64,000 nucleotides of DNA from Aurelia coerulea. Its lineage: Eukaryota; Cnidaria; Scyphozoa; Semaeostomeae; Ulmaridae. This document shows, one piece after another, positions 35,256 to 47,410 of the stretch. Made by a program: the position numbers and the translations under genes. The notes under the pieces are model-generated. The model did not search any database and was not told where the DNA came from. It was given only the letters and a program-made list of their open reading frames with translations. Within the stretch, counting starts at the first letter, position 1. Each line of letters opens with the position of its first letter. The stretch spans positions 6,248,001-6,312,000 of the forward strand of contig CM076960.1 of NCBI GenBank assembly GCA_039566865.1, read 5' to 3'.

Positions 35256-35644
35256 TATTGTAGGGGAGACCGGGGACAATCGTAACACGGGACAATTGTA
35301 ACACTGGCTCTCATGCCTAGCAGAAAAGTGCAATAAATCTGATTTTTGCACAGAACATGCTCATTCTAACCCTCTACATATGACTTGAGATACAGGAATA
35401 TTCAATCATGTTTGTGAAATTATCGGGGGAAAAACATGTTTTTGAGCACAAAAGTAAAAACGTACTTCCACTGTAAATGTTCGTCTGAGAGATTTTGCTC
35501 TGGAGTAAAAAAGTTCATTTTCACATGACAGCAATGACATCTATTTAGGATCAAAACTACGTTAAAAATTTCAAGCTCCACTGCTTATGAGACGTGAAAA
35601 TGGGGTATAATGAAAGCTGACCAGGTCAGGGGCAATTGTAACAC

Positions 35645-38385
35645 GCTGTTCAGTTCAGTTCAGTTCATATAATTTAAATTCCACTACATACAATTTATAA
35701 TCCCAACTACCAACTATACAAACAAATAACTAAACTACGAGGATAAAAGATAATGTTACAGAAAATTAATACAATAATACTGAAAATTAATACAATATAC
35801 AAATACAAAGAGGAGCTAAATAAATTGTATGCAGGGAATTACTTAAAGGAGGAGCTCTCTCAATAGGTAAACTAATCGAGGAGAGAGCCCCCCCTATCCT
35901 AACATATTAACAGGTGGATTTAGATGAAGTTAAATAAATATTCATTTTCTTTTCATAGATTGATAGAAATTGAGGCAGTGAAGATTCAGCGGTTGACTTT
36001 TTCTAATAAGTAAATTTTCAATTTTCTTTTGAACAATATTTTTGATGGAGCATTTCGGAGTTCCACAGGTAATGCATTCCAAAGTTTAGCACCAAGATAT
36101 CGAATTGACTTTAGACCATATTGAAGACTATTTTTTCGGGACATATATAAATCACCTTGACAGGCCTGTCTTGTGGAATATTGATGAACAGATGAACTAA
36201 ATAAGAAAAAGTCATGAAAGCAACTAGGTGATGTTTTATTAACAGAATCAAAAACAAAAGTTAAGAGTCGGAGTTCAAAAATCTCAGAAAGTATCAGAAG
36301 TTTAAAATCATTGAAGATCGGAAGAGAGGGAGACATGCGAGGCTGAAATGATATAGCTCTGACTGCTTTTTTCTGTAATTTGAAAATTGGATCAATGTAT
36401 GATGCGTATGTTTGACCCCAAACAATAACACCATATTGTAAGAAAGACAGAAACAAAGCATTGTACAAGCAAATTAAAACATCTAATGGAAGTAAATTCC
36501 TAATTTTGAAAAACATTCCACATGTTCTAGCTAATTTCTTAGAGAGTTCACTAAGATGGCATTTCCAGCTAAGATGCTCATCCAACAGGAGACCCAGGAA
36601 CTTAACAAACTTAACTCTTTTAATATGTTTCTTGCCTATTTTGATATCAGAATCAGAGGGAACTTTGACAGATGAAGAATGAAAGATCATTTAATTTATC
36701 TTATCAATGTTTAATGATAATCTATTAGCATCAAGCCATTTCTTTACTAATCTCAGTTCTTTGTTGACAATTTTACTCAAGGCAGATAAATCTTTGAATT
36801 CATAGTAGATGTTTGTATCATCAGCAAAGAGATAAAAAGTAAGTTTCTTAGAAGCATTTGGCAGATCATTGATATAGAGAAGGAAGAGTAAAGGACCCAA
36901 TACAGAGCCTTGAGGTACACCACAAGTGATTGAAAGCAAGTTAGAATTAATTCCATTAACAGAAACATATTGTTGTCTATCAGACAGATATGATCTAAAC
37001 CACTCAAGGGCACATCCACGAACACCATAATGTTCCAATTTTGAAAGCAAAATTCTATGATTAACAGTATCAAAAGCTTTTTGTAGATCAATGAAAATAC
37101 CACAACCAGATCTTTTATTATCAAGTGTATTTCTCACAGTTTCTGTCAAACTCACAAGGGCATGATCAATTGAGTGGTTTTCTTGAAATCCAAATTGTAA
37201 AGAATATAGAACATTATGAATTTCAAGGAATCTATACAGTCTTCTGTACATTAGCTTCTCAAATATCTTGCTGAAAATGGGTAAAAGAGAAATTGGCCTA
37301 TAGTTTGATGGTAGTTCAGGATTTCCTTTTTTAAAAAGAGATATCACCTTAGCAATTTTCATTTTATCAGGAAAAATACCAGACTGGAAAGACTGATTCA
37401 CAAGAAGAGCAAGAATTGGAGAAACCGAGTGTCCAATAATTTTAAGTAATTTTATAGGTATACTATTGGGACCTACAGATTTGGAAGGATTCAAAATATT
37501 TATTAGGTCATAAACTTCTATCAAAGTAACTGGAGTAAGGAAAAGTGAATTGCAGGTTCTGTTGGATAAATAGTCAAGAGGAGACTTTGGAGTCATTGGG
37601 ATTGTCTTTGTTATGCCATCAGCAACATTGACATAAAAATCATTAAAAATATTAGACATTTTAGAAGGGTCTGATGTTACATTTCCGTCTTTGCCTTTGA
37701 TTTTGTTAATTGAAGAAGAAGTGGAAGACTTGTGAGAAATGATTGTCTTGATACCTGACCACAATTTTTTCATATTTTGACTATTAATAGAAAAATAATT
37801 ATGAAAATACCTTTCTTTACTTTCTTTCAACTCATTGGACACACGGTTTCTAAACTTCCTATACAATTTGAGATTATCAGGAGTATGTTGTTTCTTTAAT
37901 TTCTGCAAAACTCTGTCTCGGATTCTCATCATCTTTTGTATTCTATTATTAATCCATGGTTTATCTTTCAGCTTCATTTCCTTTCTACTCCTCCTTTTGA
38001 TTGGAGCATGCTTATTTGTCAAAGTATTAAGATCTTTCAAAAATCTATCAAATTTATTGTTCACATCCAAGTCACTGTTTTCTAAATAAGTGAAATCAAT
38101 TTGATTGAAGTCATCAAGAAATTTGTCTTCTTTAAATCTAGAATAATCATATTTGAATGATTCAGATTTGCTATGACTAACATTAGTATTTTTCAAAATC
38201 AAGAACTGGGGAAAATGGTCAGTAATTTGCATTACAATATTACCACTTGTTATATTAGCATTGGTAGCATTAGTGTATATGTTATCAATAACTGATGCTC
38301 TATGTTCAGAAACTCTAGTTGGATGATGAATGCAAGGAAGGAGGCTGTGTGAGAAGAGGTTGTTGACAAAGTCACCTGTTACAAT
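35645..38385 (-). mobile_element. 5'-truncated jockey/CR1-like LINE 1
   Basis: The body holds the C-terminal part of an APE endonuclease and a full reverse transcriptase. The 3' end is a short tandem tail (gttcagttcagttcag on the plus strand). It is inserted in the TIR element beside a gtaaca motif. Confidence 0.8.
35986..38376 (-). pseudogene. LINE 1 ORF2 (endonuclease C-term plus RT) broken by one stop
   Basis: A single frame runs from about 38376 to 35986 with one in-frame TAA at 36691-36693. Visible parts: IHHPTRVSEHRASVIDNIY (endonuclease end), SDH equivalent TDHFPQF, then the RT with NPSKSVGPNSIPIKLLK, NYRPISLLPIFSKIFEKLM, QKAFDTVNH, GVPQGSVLGPLLF and the catalytic FADD, then after the stop FLGLLLDEHLSW and LWNALPVELRN. 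The stop falls between DKIN and MIFHSS. No other lesion is evident, so this copy looks young. The first half of the endonuclease is missing by 5' truncation. Confidence 0.8.
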
Positions 38386-39067
38386 TGCCCCGGGGTGTAA
38401 GCTGACCGATGGCTTGGTCTTGATTCAATTTCTATTCAAGGCGGACAGCATGCATCCATGGAGTATTATGGAGTTCAATTTTTGAAACTTTAAAAAAATA
38501 ATTCCTTTGATATAAAACACTTTTTCTCACTATCGATTCATTTGTTCAATTGATTCATCAAGCTTTATAACAAAGAAACAACAAGTCTCGATATCTGAAA
38601 TAAAGCAAGCTTTCCAACGTATAATGCACATTTTCTCAACCTCATGGGATGGATGATGAATTGGAATGTAGCAGAAAACGGATAACAAACCGAGGAGAAA
38701 ATCTGCATTTACTGCCAGAGGCAGCACGATGCGTTTTAAATCAGGCAAAATCCGTACGATGCATAGCCAAAGAGATGAATTTATGTCACGTAACCCTATC
38801 AAGATATTGCAATAAATTGATTTGATTTGATTTGATTTGATTTCACATATTTAGGGAGGGTAGCCCTTCAGCAAGTGCTGATTTTCAAGGGGCCCTCCAT
38901 CTAACGATACAATACAATAATAATAATATAATACAAAGGAAAGAGAAAACCTATTTACAATATGTCAAAGTCTAATTAATCTATTAAAAACAATGTTAGA
39001 AATAATGATCAGTGTTGAAATCAATTTACAGGGTATCTAAAATATATTATCTACACAGCAGTCTACG

Positions 39068-42000
39068 CTAAATATGGCTCTTGAAGGCATTGACCGAAGA
39101 TGCCTGTTTAACCTCAGTTGAAAGGCTGTTCCAGCTTTTTGCACCCTTGAATGAAAAGCATTTTTGTCCATTAGCGGAACTTTTCAAAGGCAGCCTCAAG
39201 TCAGTGTTTGTATTTCGTAGGCTACGCTCGGTGCAATCAGCTTTTTTGGTGAAAAGATTGCAAAGATAGGTAGGAGCAAGGTCGTTGATGCATTTAAAAA
39301 CCATTAGTTTCGTCTGTCTATCTATCAGCTCCTTGATCGTGTGCCAACCTAAACTTTGTATCAAGGGTTTACTTGGAGCATCGAACTGACTATTGGTCAC
39401 AACACGAGCTGCTCTGTTTTGAAGTCTCTGCAATTGTAAGATGTCGGTGGAATTGCAGCAACCCCAAACAGAACAACAGTATTGGAAATGAGGCTCCACG
39501 ATGCTGCTATAGAGAGTCTTCACAACTCCAGCAGGAAGATACTTTTTGGCGTATTTCAAGAAGCCGATAGCTCGGGAAGCTTTCGCAGTGACTGTTTTTA
39601 TTTGCTCCTTCCATGTGAGATTTTCGTCGATTTGAACACCTAAGTACTTAGTATTACTTGCAACTTCGACTCTAGTCTCGCGAATGGAAGGTTGGAAAGT
39701 TTGATTTGAAATCTCTAGATGCTTCTTCTTATGTTTGGTGGTAATTAGCATAGAATGGGTTTTAGTTACGTTGAGGGATAGTTTGTTCCCCTTTAACCAC
39801 GTATCAAGTTTCCGTAGATCTTCATTGATAGCCTCGGTCAACTGAGTAATGTCTTTCGAAAAATGATAAATACTTGTATCATCAGCATACATAGACACTT
39901 TAGAGTTCTTTATAACGCATGGAAGGTCATTTATGTACACTAAAAATAGGAGTGGACCGAGACAAGAGCCCTGTGGGACTCCCACCTCAATGCTCCCCAT
40001 ATTAGAATCTACACCATTTACTCGACAATATTGCTTTCTGTTAGCGAGATAGGACTTGAACCAAGATAGCTCCCTACTTAGTACACCATAGTGCGCGAGT
40101 TTTTGGCAAAGGATTTCATGATCAACCGTGTCAAAAGCTTTTTTGAGATCAATAAAGATCATGCCAGTCAAAAGTCCCTTATCCATGCCGTTATACCAAT
40201 CATCTGTGCATTTCAGCAAGCAAGTTATAGTTGAGTGTAGAGCTCTGAAACCAGACTGGTCTGGTGACAGAAATCCATTCTCATTCATGTACTGGTACAA
40301 CTGGTCAAAGATAAGTTTCTCAAATAGCCTAGATATGACAGGCAATACAGAAATTGGTCTATAGTTCGATTTTTCTGACTTTTCCCCTTCTTTGTAAATC
40401 GGAGTAACTCTAGCAATTTTCCAAGCATCGGGAAAGGTACTGGTTTCAATAGAAACGTTAAATATTTGCACTAAACTACTAGAAATTACTGGAAATGCAA
40501 TCTTTAGAAAGTATCCAGAGACGTTGTCATTGCCAAAGCTTTTCTTTAGTTTGATCTTAGCCATTGCTTTTTGGATGTCTTCTTCGTTAATTGCCCTCAT
40601 GTTAAAAGTCTTCTCACCGTCATTAATGTTATATTCTCCCGACAGAAGCGGATTAGAGGTAACATCAATATCAGCGGCTAATTTCTTCCCAACAGAACAA
40701 AAGAACTCATTCATATTGTCCGAAATTCTTTGTTTATCGAAAACAGTTTGGTTAGAATCTTTCAAACTATCTATGTTTGTCGACTTTGACTTTTTATTGA
40801 GTAGCTGATTGATAGTCTGCCATGATTCCTTCATGTTACCCTTCTGCTGTAAGATTTTATCAGAGAAATATTGCCTTTTCAGCGCAACATTCAGGGTATT
40901 TACCTGATTTCTACATTGCCTATAAGAACTCATCAAAGCCTGTGATTTGTGTTTCACTGCATATCTTTTCAGTCGATCTCTGGTCCTGATCAGTCTCTTT
41001 AGATCAGCATTCATCCACGGACAATACTTTTCTGATACTCGAATTTGACGAAGAGGGGCGTGCTTCTCTATCACAAGGGAAAACACATTCGAAAATGTCT
41101 CAACAAGTTCATTAACTTCGTCAGAAGTTCCTAAAGCTTGCTCCCAATCAATAGAAGCAATGTCTTGCAAAAAATCCTCTTCTGAAAAGTTTTTCATGTT
41201 CCGTGTTTTTATGGCTTTATGGTCTTTTTTGAAGGAGCCATTTAATTTTCGAATACAGTACACCATATAATGGTCACTCATCGAAATCTTCAAAACCCCA
41301 GATTCAACTACGTTATTGGGACATGTCGTAGCAATGTGATCTATCAGCGTAGCCGTTTCCAAAGTAACCCTAGTTGGCTCCTCAATAAGCTGAGTAAAGC
41401 TAAACAGATTGTACATGCTGTGAAGATGTCTTGCATTGTTGTCACTGAATTGCCCCGCAGATTTGCTTGCAAAGTCGCAGTTCGTATCGCCAAGGAGGAT
41501 AATTTCCTTACCCTCTCTGTCTAAATAAGAGAGGATAGTCTCAAGCTTGCTGAAGGAGTCAACAGGGTCACTTGGAGGACGGTACCAAACAATAACAATG
41601 TAAGGTCTACTTTTGGGGGGCTTTATTTCTACACAAATGAGCTCAAGATCGTTTTCAGGCAGATCTATACGGCGAGTGTATTGAATTGGCTCTCTTATAT
41701 ACAGTGCAACTCCACCTCCATTAGCGGTTCTATCTTCACGCTCATGTTGATACCCGTCAATATTCGTAAGTTCTTTAGGGTATGAATTGACCAGTTTTGT
41801 TTCATTCAAGGCAAATATATGAATACCCTTTTCATTTATTAAGGATGAGACCTCATCAAGACGGCTTCGAAGACCATTAACATTTAGGGCCGCAAGAGAA
41901 AGACCTTTCTTGTGCCCGAGATGCTGATGATTATTAGGCCTATCAGAAACGGTACTTACTACAGAACAATTAAGATCTGAACTACCCTCACCTCTAATTT

Positions 42001-42069
42001 GTGAAGAATCTAAGTTTAATGCCTGGCCATCAGTCGTATGATTGATGTTAAAGACTACGTAGTTTAGAT
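39068..42069 (-). CDS. LINE 2 ORF2: APE endonuclease plus reverse transcriptase
   Basis: An open frame without stops, about 1000 codons. Endonuclease motifs: LAALNVNGLRSRLDEV at the N-terminus, ALNETKL (the catalytic E), GGVALYIRE, VIVWYRPP, LGDTNCDF, and SDHYMVYC near its end. RT motifs: NYRPISVLPVISRLFEK, KKAFDTVDHEIL, GVPQGSCLGPLLF, MYADDTSI (YADD catalytic pair), LGVQIDENLTW; C-terminal AKSWNSLS. The start codon is not obvious: the frame opens after a TAG inside the end of ORF1, so re-initiation or frameshifting would be needed. No disabling lesion is visible, so the enzyme may be functional although 5' sequences are missing. Confidence 0.85.
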
Positions 42070-42446
42070 ACTAGTTTCGACGTGAGCTTGCTTGTACCTT
42101 TAGCGTTCAAATGTAATCCTTTCTTTCCAATGTCACCTCTGGAAATATTGCTGTTGTTGATAGCCTCAATTCCAAGATCAATAATCTTTTTGTTTAGAGA
42201 CTCTACAATCTTTCCATATTCTTCATTGTCGAACCTTTTTGTAGGCATTGATAATACAACCATGCATCCTGGTAACTGGTCTTCTATGTCCTTTTTAAAA
42301 TCGAGTAAAGCGTCTAGGATTTGATCAGGATTTGCATTTTTCAAACTGGCATTATTGGTACCCACATGCAGGATTACCTTGCTTGGCTGTTTGCGATGAC
42401 ACGATGACACAAAATTTGGTTCTACATAAATGAAACTTAGTTCCAT
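42048..42446 (-). CDS. LINE 2 ORF1 C-terminal part: SGNH/GDSL-type esterase domain (5' truncated)
   Basis: The frame encodes PSKVILHVGTNNASLKNANP (block III GxND-like HVGTNN) and GLHLNAKGTSKL (block V, the His of the catalytic dyad, usually DxxH), the pattern of SGNH hydrolases found in ORF1 of CR1-type LINEs. Block I with the nucleophilic Ser is missing upstream, so the domain is incomplete. It ends SKLRSL-stop and overlaps ORF2 in another frame. Confidence 0.7.
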   Translation of the reverse strand: MELSFIYVEPNFVSSCHRKQPSKVILHVGTNNASLKNANPDQILDALLDFKKDIEDQLPGCMVVLSMPTKRFDNEEYGKIVESLNKKIIDLGIEAINNSNISRGDIGKKGLHLNAKGTSKLTSKLVSKLRSL

Positions 42447-42932
42447 CTCATTCCAACAGATGCAAGTATAATATTATCTACCCCCAAGAACGCTATTGAC
42501 CATTATTTAGACACAATGGGTGATTTTCCAAAAAGTGTTACAATTGTCCCCGGTCTCCCCAACTTTTGGATTTGTCATATTTTAGAAAAAATTGATCAAT
42601 TGGAAAATGCAGAAATGATAATTACCAAATATAATTTTATTTGTCGCTGTGCTTGCCCTTCGATTTACGGCGAGACTGTGATGTCAACCTGATGTTTTTA
42701 GAATGATTCCAAGTATGAGTGTAAATACAAATAATTAGATTAAAGGCATTGAACGAATACAAGGAATCATGTCATCAGTTTAAACACTCAGCCGAAACTT
42801 TCTATTCAATGCCATATAATTTTCTGTCGCATACAACAGAAATTCCGCCAGCTCACAAAATTCCACTGACTGGAAATCAGCCTTTAGAATACGTCAAACG
42901 ATACTGGCTTCTTTTGAAAGTGATGAGAACTA

Positions 42933-43527
42933 CAGGGTGCCCCAAAAAAATTGTGCCCCGTTTGTCTGAAGATTGCGACAAAACGGCAAAAGATTCTCGC
43001 CAAACTTTTGCATGATGGTGCTCTTCAGATGTTCAATTAAAGTTTGCCACTATCCTCATGAAAATCCGTTGACAAATGATGGAGCTATGACCTTCAGAAG
43101 ACCGAATTTGCCTGATGACTGAAACCAGCGGTCGGCCATTTTGTCTTACTATTTTGCAGTGATAAAGTATCTTCACGTGAGGTAAGAAATAATTTCTGTG
43201 AGGTCAGAAATAGTGGAACTCTCCGAGGATTATCAGAATTTTCACGAGAACTATGACATTGGAGGCTGCTGTTTCATTTTCAATCCATGAAGCTATTTAT
43301 CGCTGCAAAATAGTAAGACAAAATGGCCGACCGCTGGTTTCAGTGATCCGGCAAATTTGGTCTCCTGGAGGTCATAGCTCCATCATTTGTCAATGGATTT
43401 TCATAGGGATGGTGGCAAACTTTAATTGAACATCCGAAGAGCACCATCATGCAAAATTTTGCGAGAATCTTTTGCCGTTTTGTCGCAATCTTCAGACAAA
43501 CGGGGCACAATTTTTTGGGACACCCTG
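42933..43527. mobile_element. Near-perfect palindromic MITE, CAGGGTG family
   Basis: CAGGGTGCCCCAAAAAAATT ... aattttttgggacaccctg. Arms of about 240 bp are nearly identical when inverted (e.g. tctgaagattgcgacaaaac; gaaaccagcggtcggccatt). TA on the left, CA on the right. It is the least diverged hairpin of the family in the window. Confidence 0.85.
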
Positions 43528-43550
43528 CATTAGAGTAAAATTTTTAGCTA

Positions 43551-43845
43551 GCGTTCACACGATACCGGCACAATTCCAGAACGGAAGGGAATTTGACAGT
43601 AACAAACAGTTGCGATATGCTCAAGAATTTGACTCCAAAGAAATGCATCAAAAGCGTTGAAAGATGTTCTGCTTTCATCGTTCTTGCGTGTTTATACGAT
43701 GTTGATTTCAAGATGTGGTGGTTAGAGTTCCGTTTTCAAAATTTACCGTTTTGTAAACCTTTCGGCAAAAATTTGGCTGCTTTGACTCGAGCGGGAGGCC
43801 TATTTTCCATCGTTTTCACATTGTGGCCGTATCGTGTGAAGGCAG
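43551..43845. mobile_element. Small foldback, TTCACACGATACCGG ends
   Basis: gttcacacgataccggcac at left and gtggccgtatcgtgtgaa at right form 18-bp inverted ends. The open frame that crosses it has no domain features. Confidence 0.55.
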
Positions 43846-45650
43846 CCTTAGTATTCGATGGTGATGTCACAGTTGTTATATTTTACCTGTTCCTCCTGTT
43901 GCTGAAGTGGTTGGTAAAGTGGTCTTCAGATCCATGCTGGTTTGCGCTAGATTAGGTGAGAGGTAAGACCATGAGCAATAGCACTCAAAACTTGCATCAC
44001 TGGGAATCTTTTTCAGTAGCGAGCTACCTTAATCTATTGTTTTGTTCTGATTTGAACATATTTTCGCGTTGCAGTGAGCCACCATAGCGCTAGTCAGTGA
44101 ATTTGAAATTTTCAGTTGCAAACCACCTCCGTAAGGGCAAATCCACCTAAACCGAAAGCCTCTGGATCTACATTTAGGGTGGCTCACAACCATAAAATCA
44201 ATAAAGAATAATATAGTTATGTGGCTCGCTCCTGAAAATATCCCATTGATATGCACTAAGTTTCTTATCATTCGCGGCAAGAAGATGGATAAGCTCCTCG
44301 ACTGTAACAGTGAAGATATGTAAATCAAAACTACGTGAACATAGGGCTCAAATCTTTAAAAACGGGTGAGTGTAAAATCCTATTACATTTTCATTTGACT
44401 TTAATAGCTTGAAAGGAACTTTGTACACTTTCTTTTAGAATAGCTTGAAAGGAAATTTGTACACTTTCTTTTAGATCTGCCTTAGAAATCTTTTGATATC
44501 TTAATCAATTTCAAAATGGTGGTAATTATCATATTTGAGAGTGTGGCGTCTACAAATTTCTAAACCCGAAACTAGAAGGAGGCAGAGCTTTGCTTGCTAC
44601 CGTATTGTAGATCTTCTCAAAGCATGGTTTTGTTGAAAGTTGTGTGATTTTTTCTCAATATACTTGGGCTTTTCGACGATTTTCATTTTTTCAAAATTAT
44701 GGGTCAATGTTTCCAAAAAAATAAAAGGTCCCCGTTTTGAAACAAATCAAGATAAAAGAACAGTTCCACTCAGATTTACAGCAAATTACGCTAAATTCCC
44801 TTCAAGCAATTCAACTAAACAATCTCGTCCCTAGAGTGAGTTCGTTGCTCTACCTCTACTCTGGGATACAGGAGGCTGTTCGACAATTTGATTGGCTATT
44901 CGAAAACAACAGCAAAATCAGATTATAACTGGCTCCCATTCAAAAATGGCCTTTATTGAATCGGTAATTTCACAAAATCAATGGGGTGTATGGGGCAAGT
45001 GAGGAGTTTAAGACTGGTAATGGACCACGGCGCATCCGAATTTCGGAGTTTCAGGAAATGTTGGGGTTATTATGACGTCATAACAGGAGGTTGAAAAATA
45101 AATGTTGCGATTTTCCGACCCGAGGTTACGTTTGGAGTCGATGCTCCATGGTTACAAGCCCGATTTCAAAACGGAAAAAAGTTTTCAAGAGACCATTCGT
45201 CTGCAAGTCTAATAACGTAATTTGGGGTTGAATATTGCCCCCAGAAGCGGAGCGCACGCCCCCCAAAAATGGGGAATAATTTCGGCCTACCCCATTTTAC
45301 GCCGTAACTCCGTTTTGCGAGGAGTAAACGGCCGCGGCATGTCAAAAATCGACGGAAAACTGTATTCTTTCACTAAAACACTTTTAATCTCAAATTTATC
45401 TCTAAAATTCGCTGAATAACGAGCCATTCTTTTTTCAAAGCTGTGGGGGAAATTCTGGAAAATTTCAACTTAGGCCCTTTTTCCACCCAAGTGGATCGTG
45501 CTCGTTTTCCTACTAAATGCACTTGCTAACCCCGGATTAATGATTAAATACCTTAAAAAGGGCTAAAATAGGGTCCTCAAAGTGCTTGTTTTTAATTTCT
45601 CAATTTATATACTTCAGAATTAGCGCTAGAGCAACGACCATTTTTCGTCG
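43846..45650. other. Intronic sequence, few features
   Basis: Part of the 20-kb lectin-gene intron. The only structure seen is a twofold tandem repeat of about 38 bp at 44405-44476 (tagcttgaaaggaa...). No coding signal was found. Confidence 0.5.
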
Positions 45651-45766
45651 ATTATCGTTGCCTAGCAAACTGCAAATCCATAATGGGGCGCATCTTGCCA
45701 TATATTGGCAAGATTGATGCCAAGTGTACCAGGGTGTTCTTTCGGCTTCGTGACCAGCGTATGACG

Positions 45767-46800
45767 TCAGAACACCCTGGGAACGAGGTTGAATTTTCTT
45801 TTAAACTGATAGAGCGAGGGGATTTCCCTTGTTTCGATTGGTATTTCATTCCAGGCTTTAAGACCCGGAAAGGTGGAAACTTTTTTTTGTACACTCAAGT
45901 TTAAACTTTGGGATGTCGAGATTTCTATTGTTTCTTGTGTTATACCTAGAAATTTCATTCCTCTGACTATACTTGTTCCAGAGGCTCTCAGGGCACTGCT
46001 TGTTGACTATTTTGTGTGGCATGATAGATCTGTCAAAATAGATGATTTGATTAACGTTCAGCCCATTATTGATCCAGGGGTCCTTTATTCTAGCATTTTG
46101 AATAATTGAGAAGGCCCCGTTATGTAGACGCTGAAGCGTTTGCAGCTTCGTATTGGGCAGGCTACCCCAGATAACATTCCCATATCGGAGGTGACTTTCA
46201 ACCAGTGCAGGTAAACCTCACATAGCTTAGATTGCGGAAGAATGTTTTCAAGTTTTTTCAGTGCAGACAAACCACTTGCTACTTTACCTTTCAAGGATTT
46301 GACGTGTTCCTTCCAACTTAGATTCTCCTCGACAATAACCCCCAGTGATTTAGTTTTTGTCACTCGCTTTATTTCTGTGCCATTAAGTTTCCATGGAGCC
46401 AGAGGTTCAATTTTGTTAATTCTACGTGGATGGCCGATAAGCATAAACTCAGTCTTTTTAGGATTGGCACTTAATTTATTGACCCTCATCCACTCAGACA
46501 TGTTCTGTAGCTCCTCCTGCATCATCTCGGCAAGTTCGTTAATATCTTCAGAGGCTATCGTTGTGTGCGTATCATCAGCATACATGCTCGCCGAAGAAAA
46601 CTGTAAACATTCTTCAAAGTCGTTAAGGTATATGATGAAGAGAAGGGGGCCTAGGCAGGAACCCTGGGGAATGCCACAGGTTACCCCCAAAGACATAGAA
46701 CATTTACCATTGATTCTGCAAAACTGTTTTCGTTCAGTGAGGTAGGATCGTAACCAGCTAATCACCTTACCCTGCACGCCATACCTAGAAAGTTTCTCGA
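45767..46800 (-). pseudogene. 5'-truncated, frameshifted LINE 3 reverse transcriptase
   Basis: From 46777 to 46085 a frame encodes the RT second half: GIPQGSCLGPLLFIIYLND, SMYADDTHT (YADD), KSLGVIVEENLSWKEHVKSL. After about 46200 the homology shifts frame: MKFLGITQETIEIST and FPGLKAWNEIPIETRE (the family W-x-x-LP motif) lie in another frame at 45958-45767. The 5' end is truncated near 46800, just upstream of GVQGKVISWLRSYL. It is a CR1-like family different from LINEs 1 and 2. Confidence 0.8.
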
Positions 46801-47410
46801 TTGAACCATTGTGAAATTTTAAAGCTTATAATTATTACCTTCCTTCGTCAAAACAATGATGTTATGAATAACGTAATAATTTGAAACAAAAGAGCAAGTA
46901 ATAATTTGTTTCATATCATTTTATTGATTTCAGGAAATGGCAAAAATGTGGTTCCATTATCCTGCTTCTGCCAATATTTATGTAAATTTGAAATTATAAA
47001 GGTTTGAACGCAAAAGCAAACTATGTCAAAACAACCATCCAAGAAAATGGTCATATTTGCAAAACAAAATAAGATGGTTTAATCAAATTTGGACTAAAAG
47101 AGACAATGTATATTAAGGAAAATTATAAAAAGCTAAAAACTTCGGGATATAACAGAAAACGATAGTAGGGCAAACATCGTTTTCTGGCACCAATTCCGTG
47201 TTTTCTGGGATTATTCTCTGTTTTCTCAAATCATTCGATGTAATCCTTGAGGACTCGCGTCGCTTTAGGAATTCAACAGCACTTCGTTACATTATCCCAT
47301 CTTCAGTGTTTTTATCATCTTCATTCTCATTCTCGTCCTTGTCCTTGTCCTTGTCCTCACCCTCACCCTCGTCCTCACCCTCAACCTCACTTTCACCCTC
47401 AATTTCACCC
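46801..47410. other. Intronic spacer leading into the CCCCAT array
   Basis: AT-rich DNA without recognisable features to about 47290, then a degenerate CTCACC/CTTGTC pyrimidine tract (47320-47410) that grades into the CCCCAT array. Confidence 0.5.

Larger units (their letters stand above)
38815..42460 (-). mobile_element. CR1-like LINE 2 with ORF1 esterase and near-intact ORF2
   Basis: The minus-strand LINE ends 3' with a (TCAAA)-type tail (38815-38843). ORF2 is at about 42069-39068 and the end of ORF1 at 42446-42048. The 5' limit is near 42460, where host TIR-element sequence resumes. Confidence 0.8.
35263..42560. mobile_element. TIR element (GGGGAGACCGGGGACAAT ends) split by two LINEs
   Basis: GGGGAGACCGGGGACAATCG at 35263 and its complement ending at 42560 are inverted termini, with gtaacac blocks just inside. 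A further inner pair, ggggcaattgtaaca (about 35629) and its complement (about 38379-38393), borders the first LINE. Between them lie LINE insertions at about 35645-38385 and 38815-42460. Without them the element would be only about 0.9 kb. No transposase was seen. Confidence 0.65.

Noticed and set aside
43593..43955. 120-codon plus-strand frame with hydrophobic stretch
   Set aside because: Crosses a foldback element and has no homologous motif.
46242..46745. 167-codon plus-strand frame
   Set aside because: Antisense shadow of the LINE 3 reverse transcriptase.
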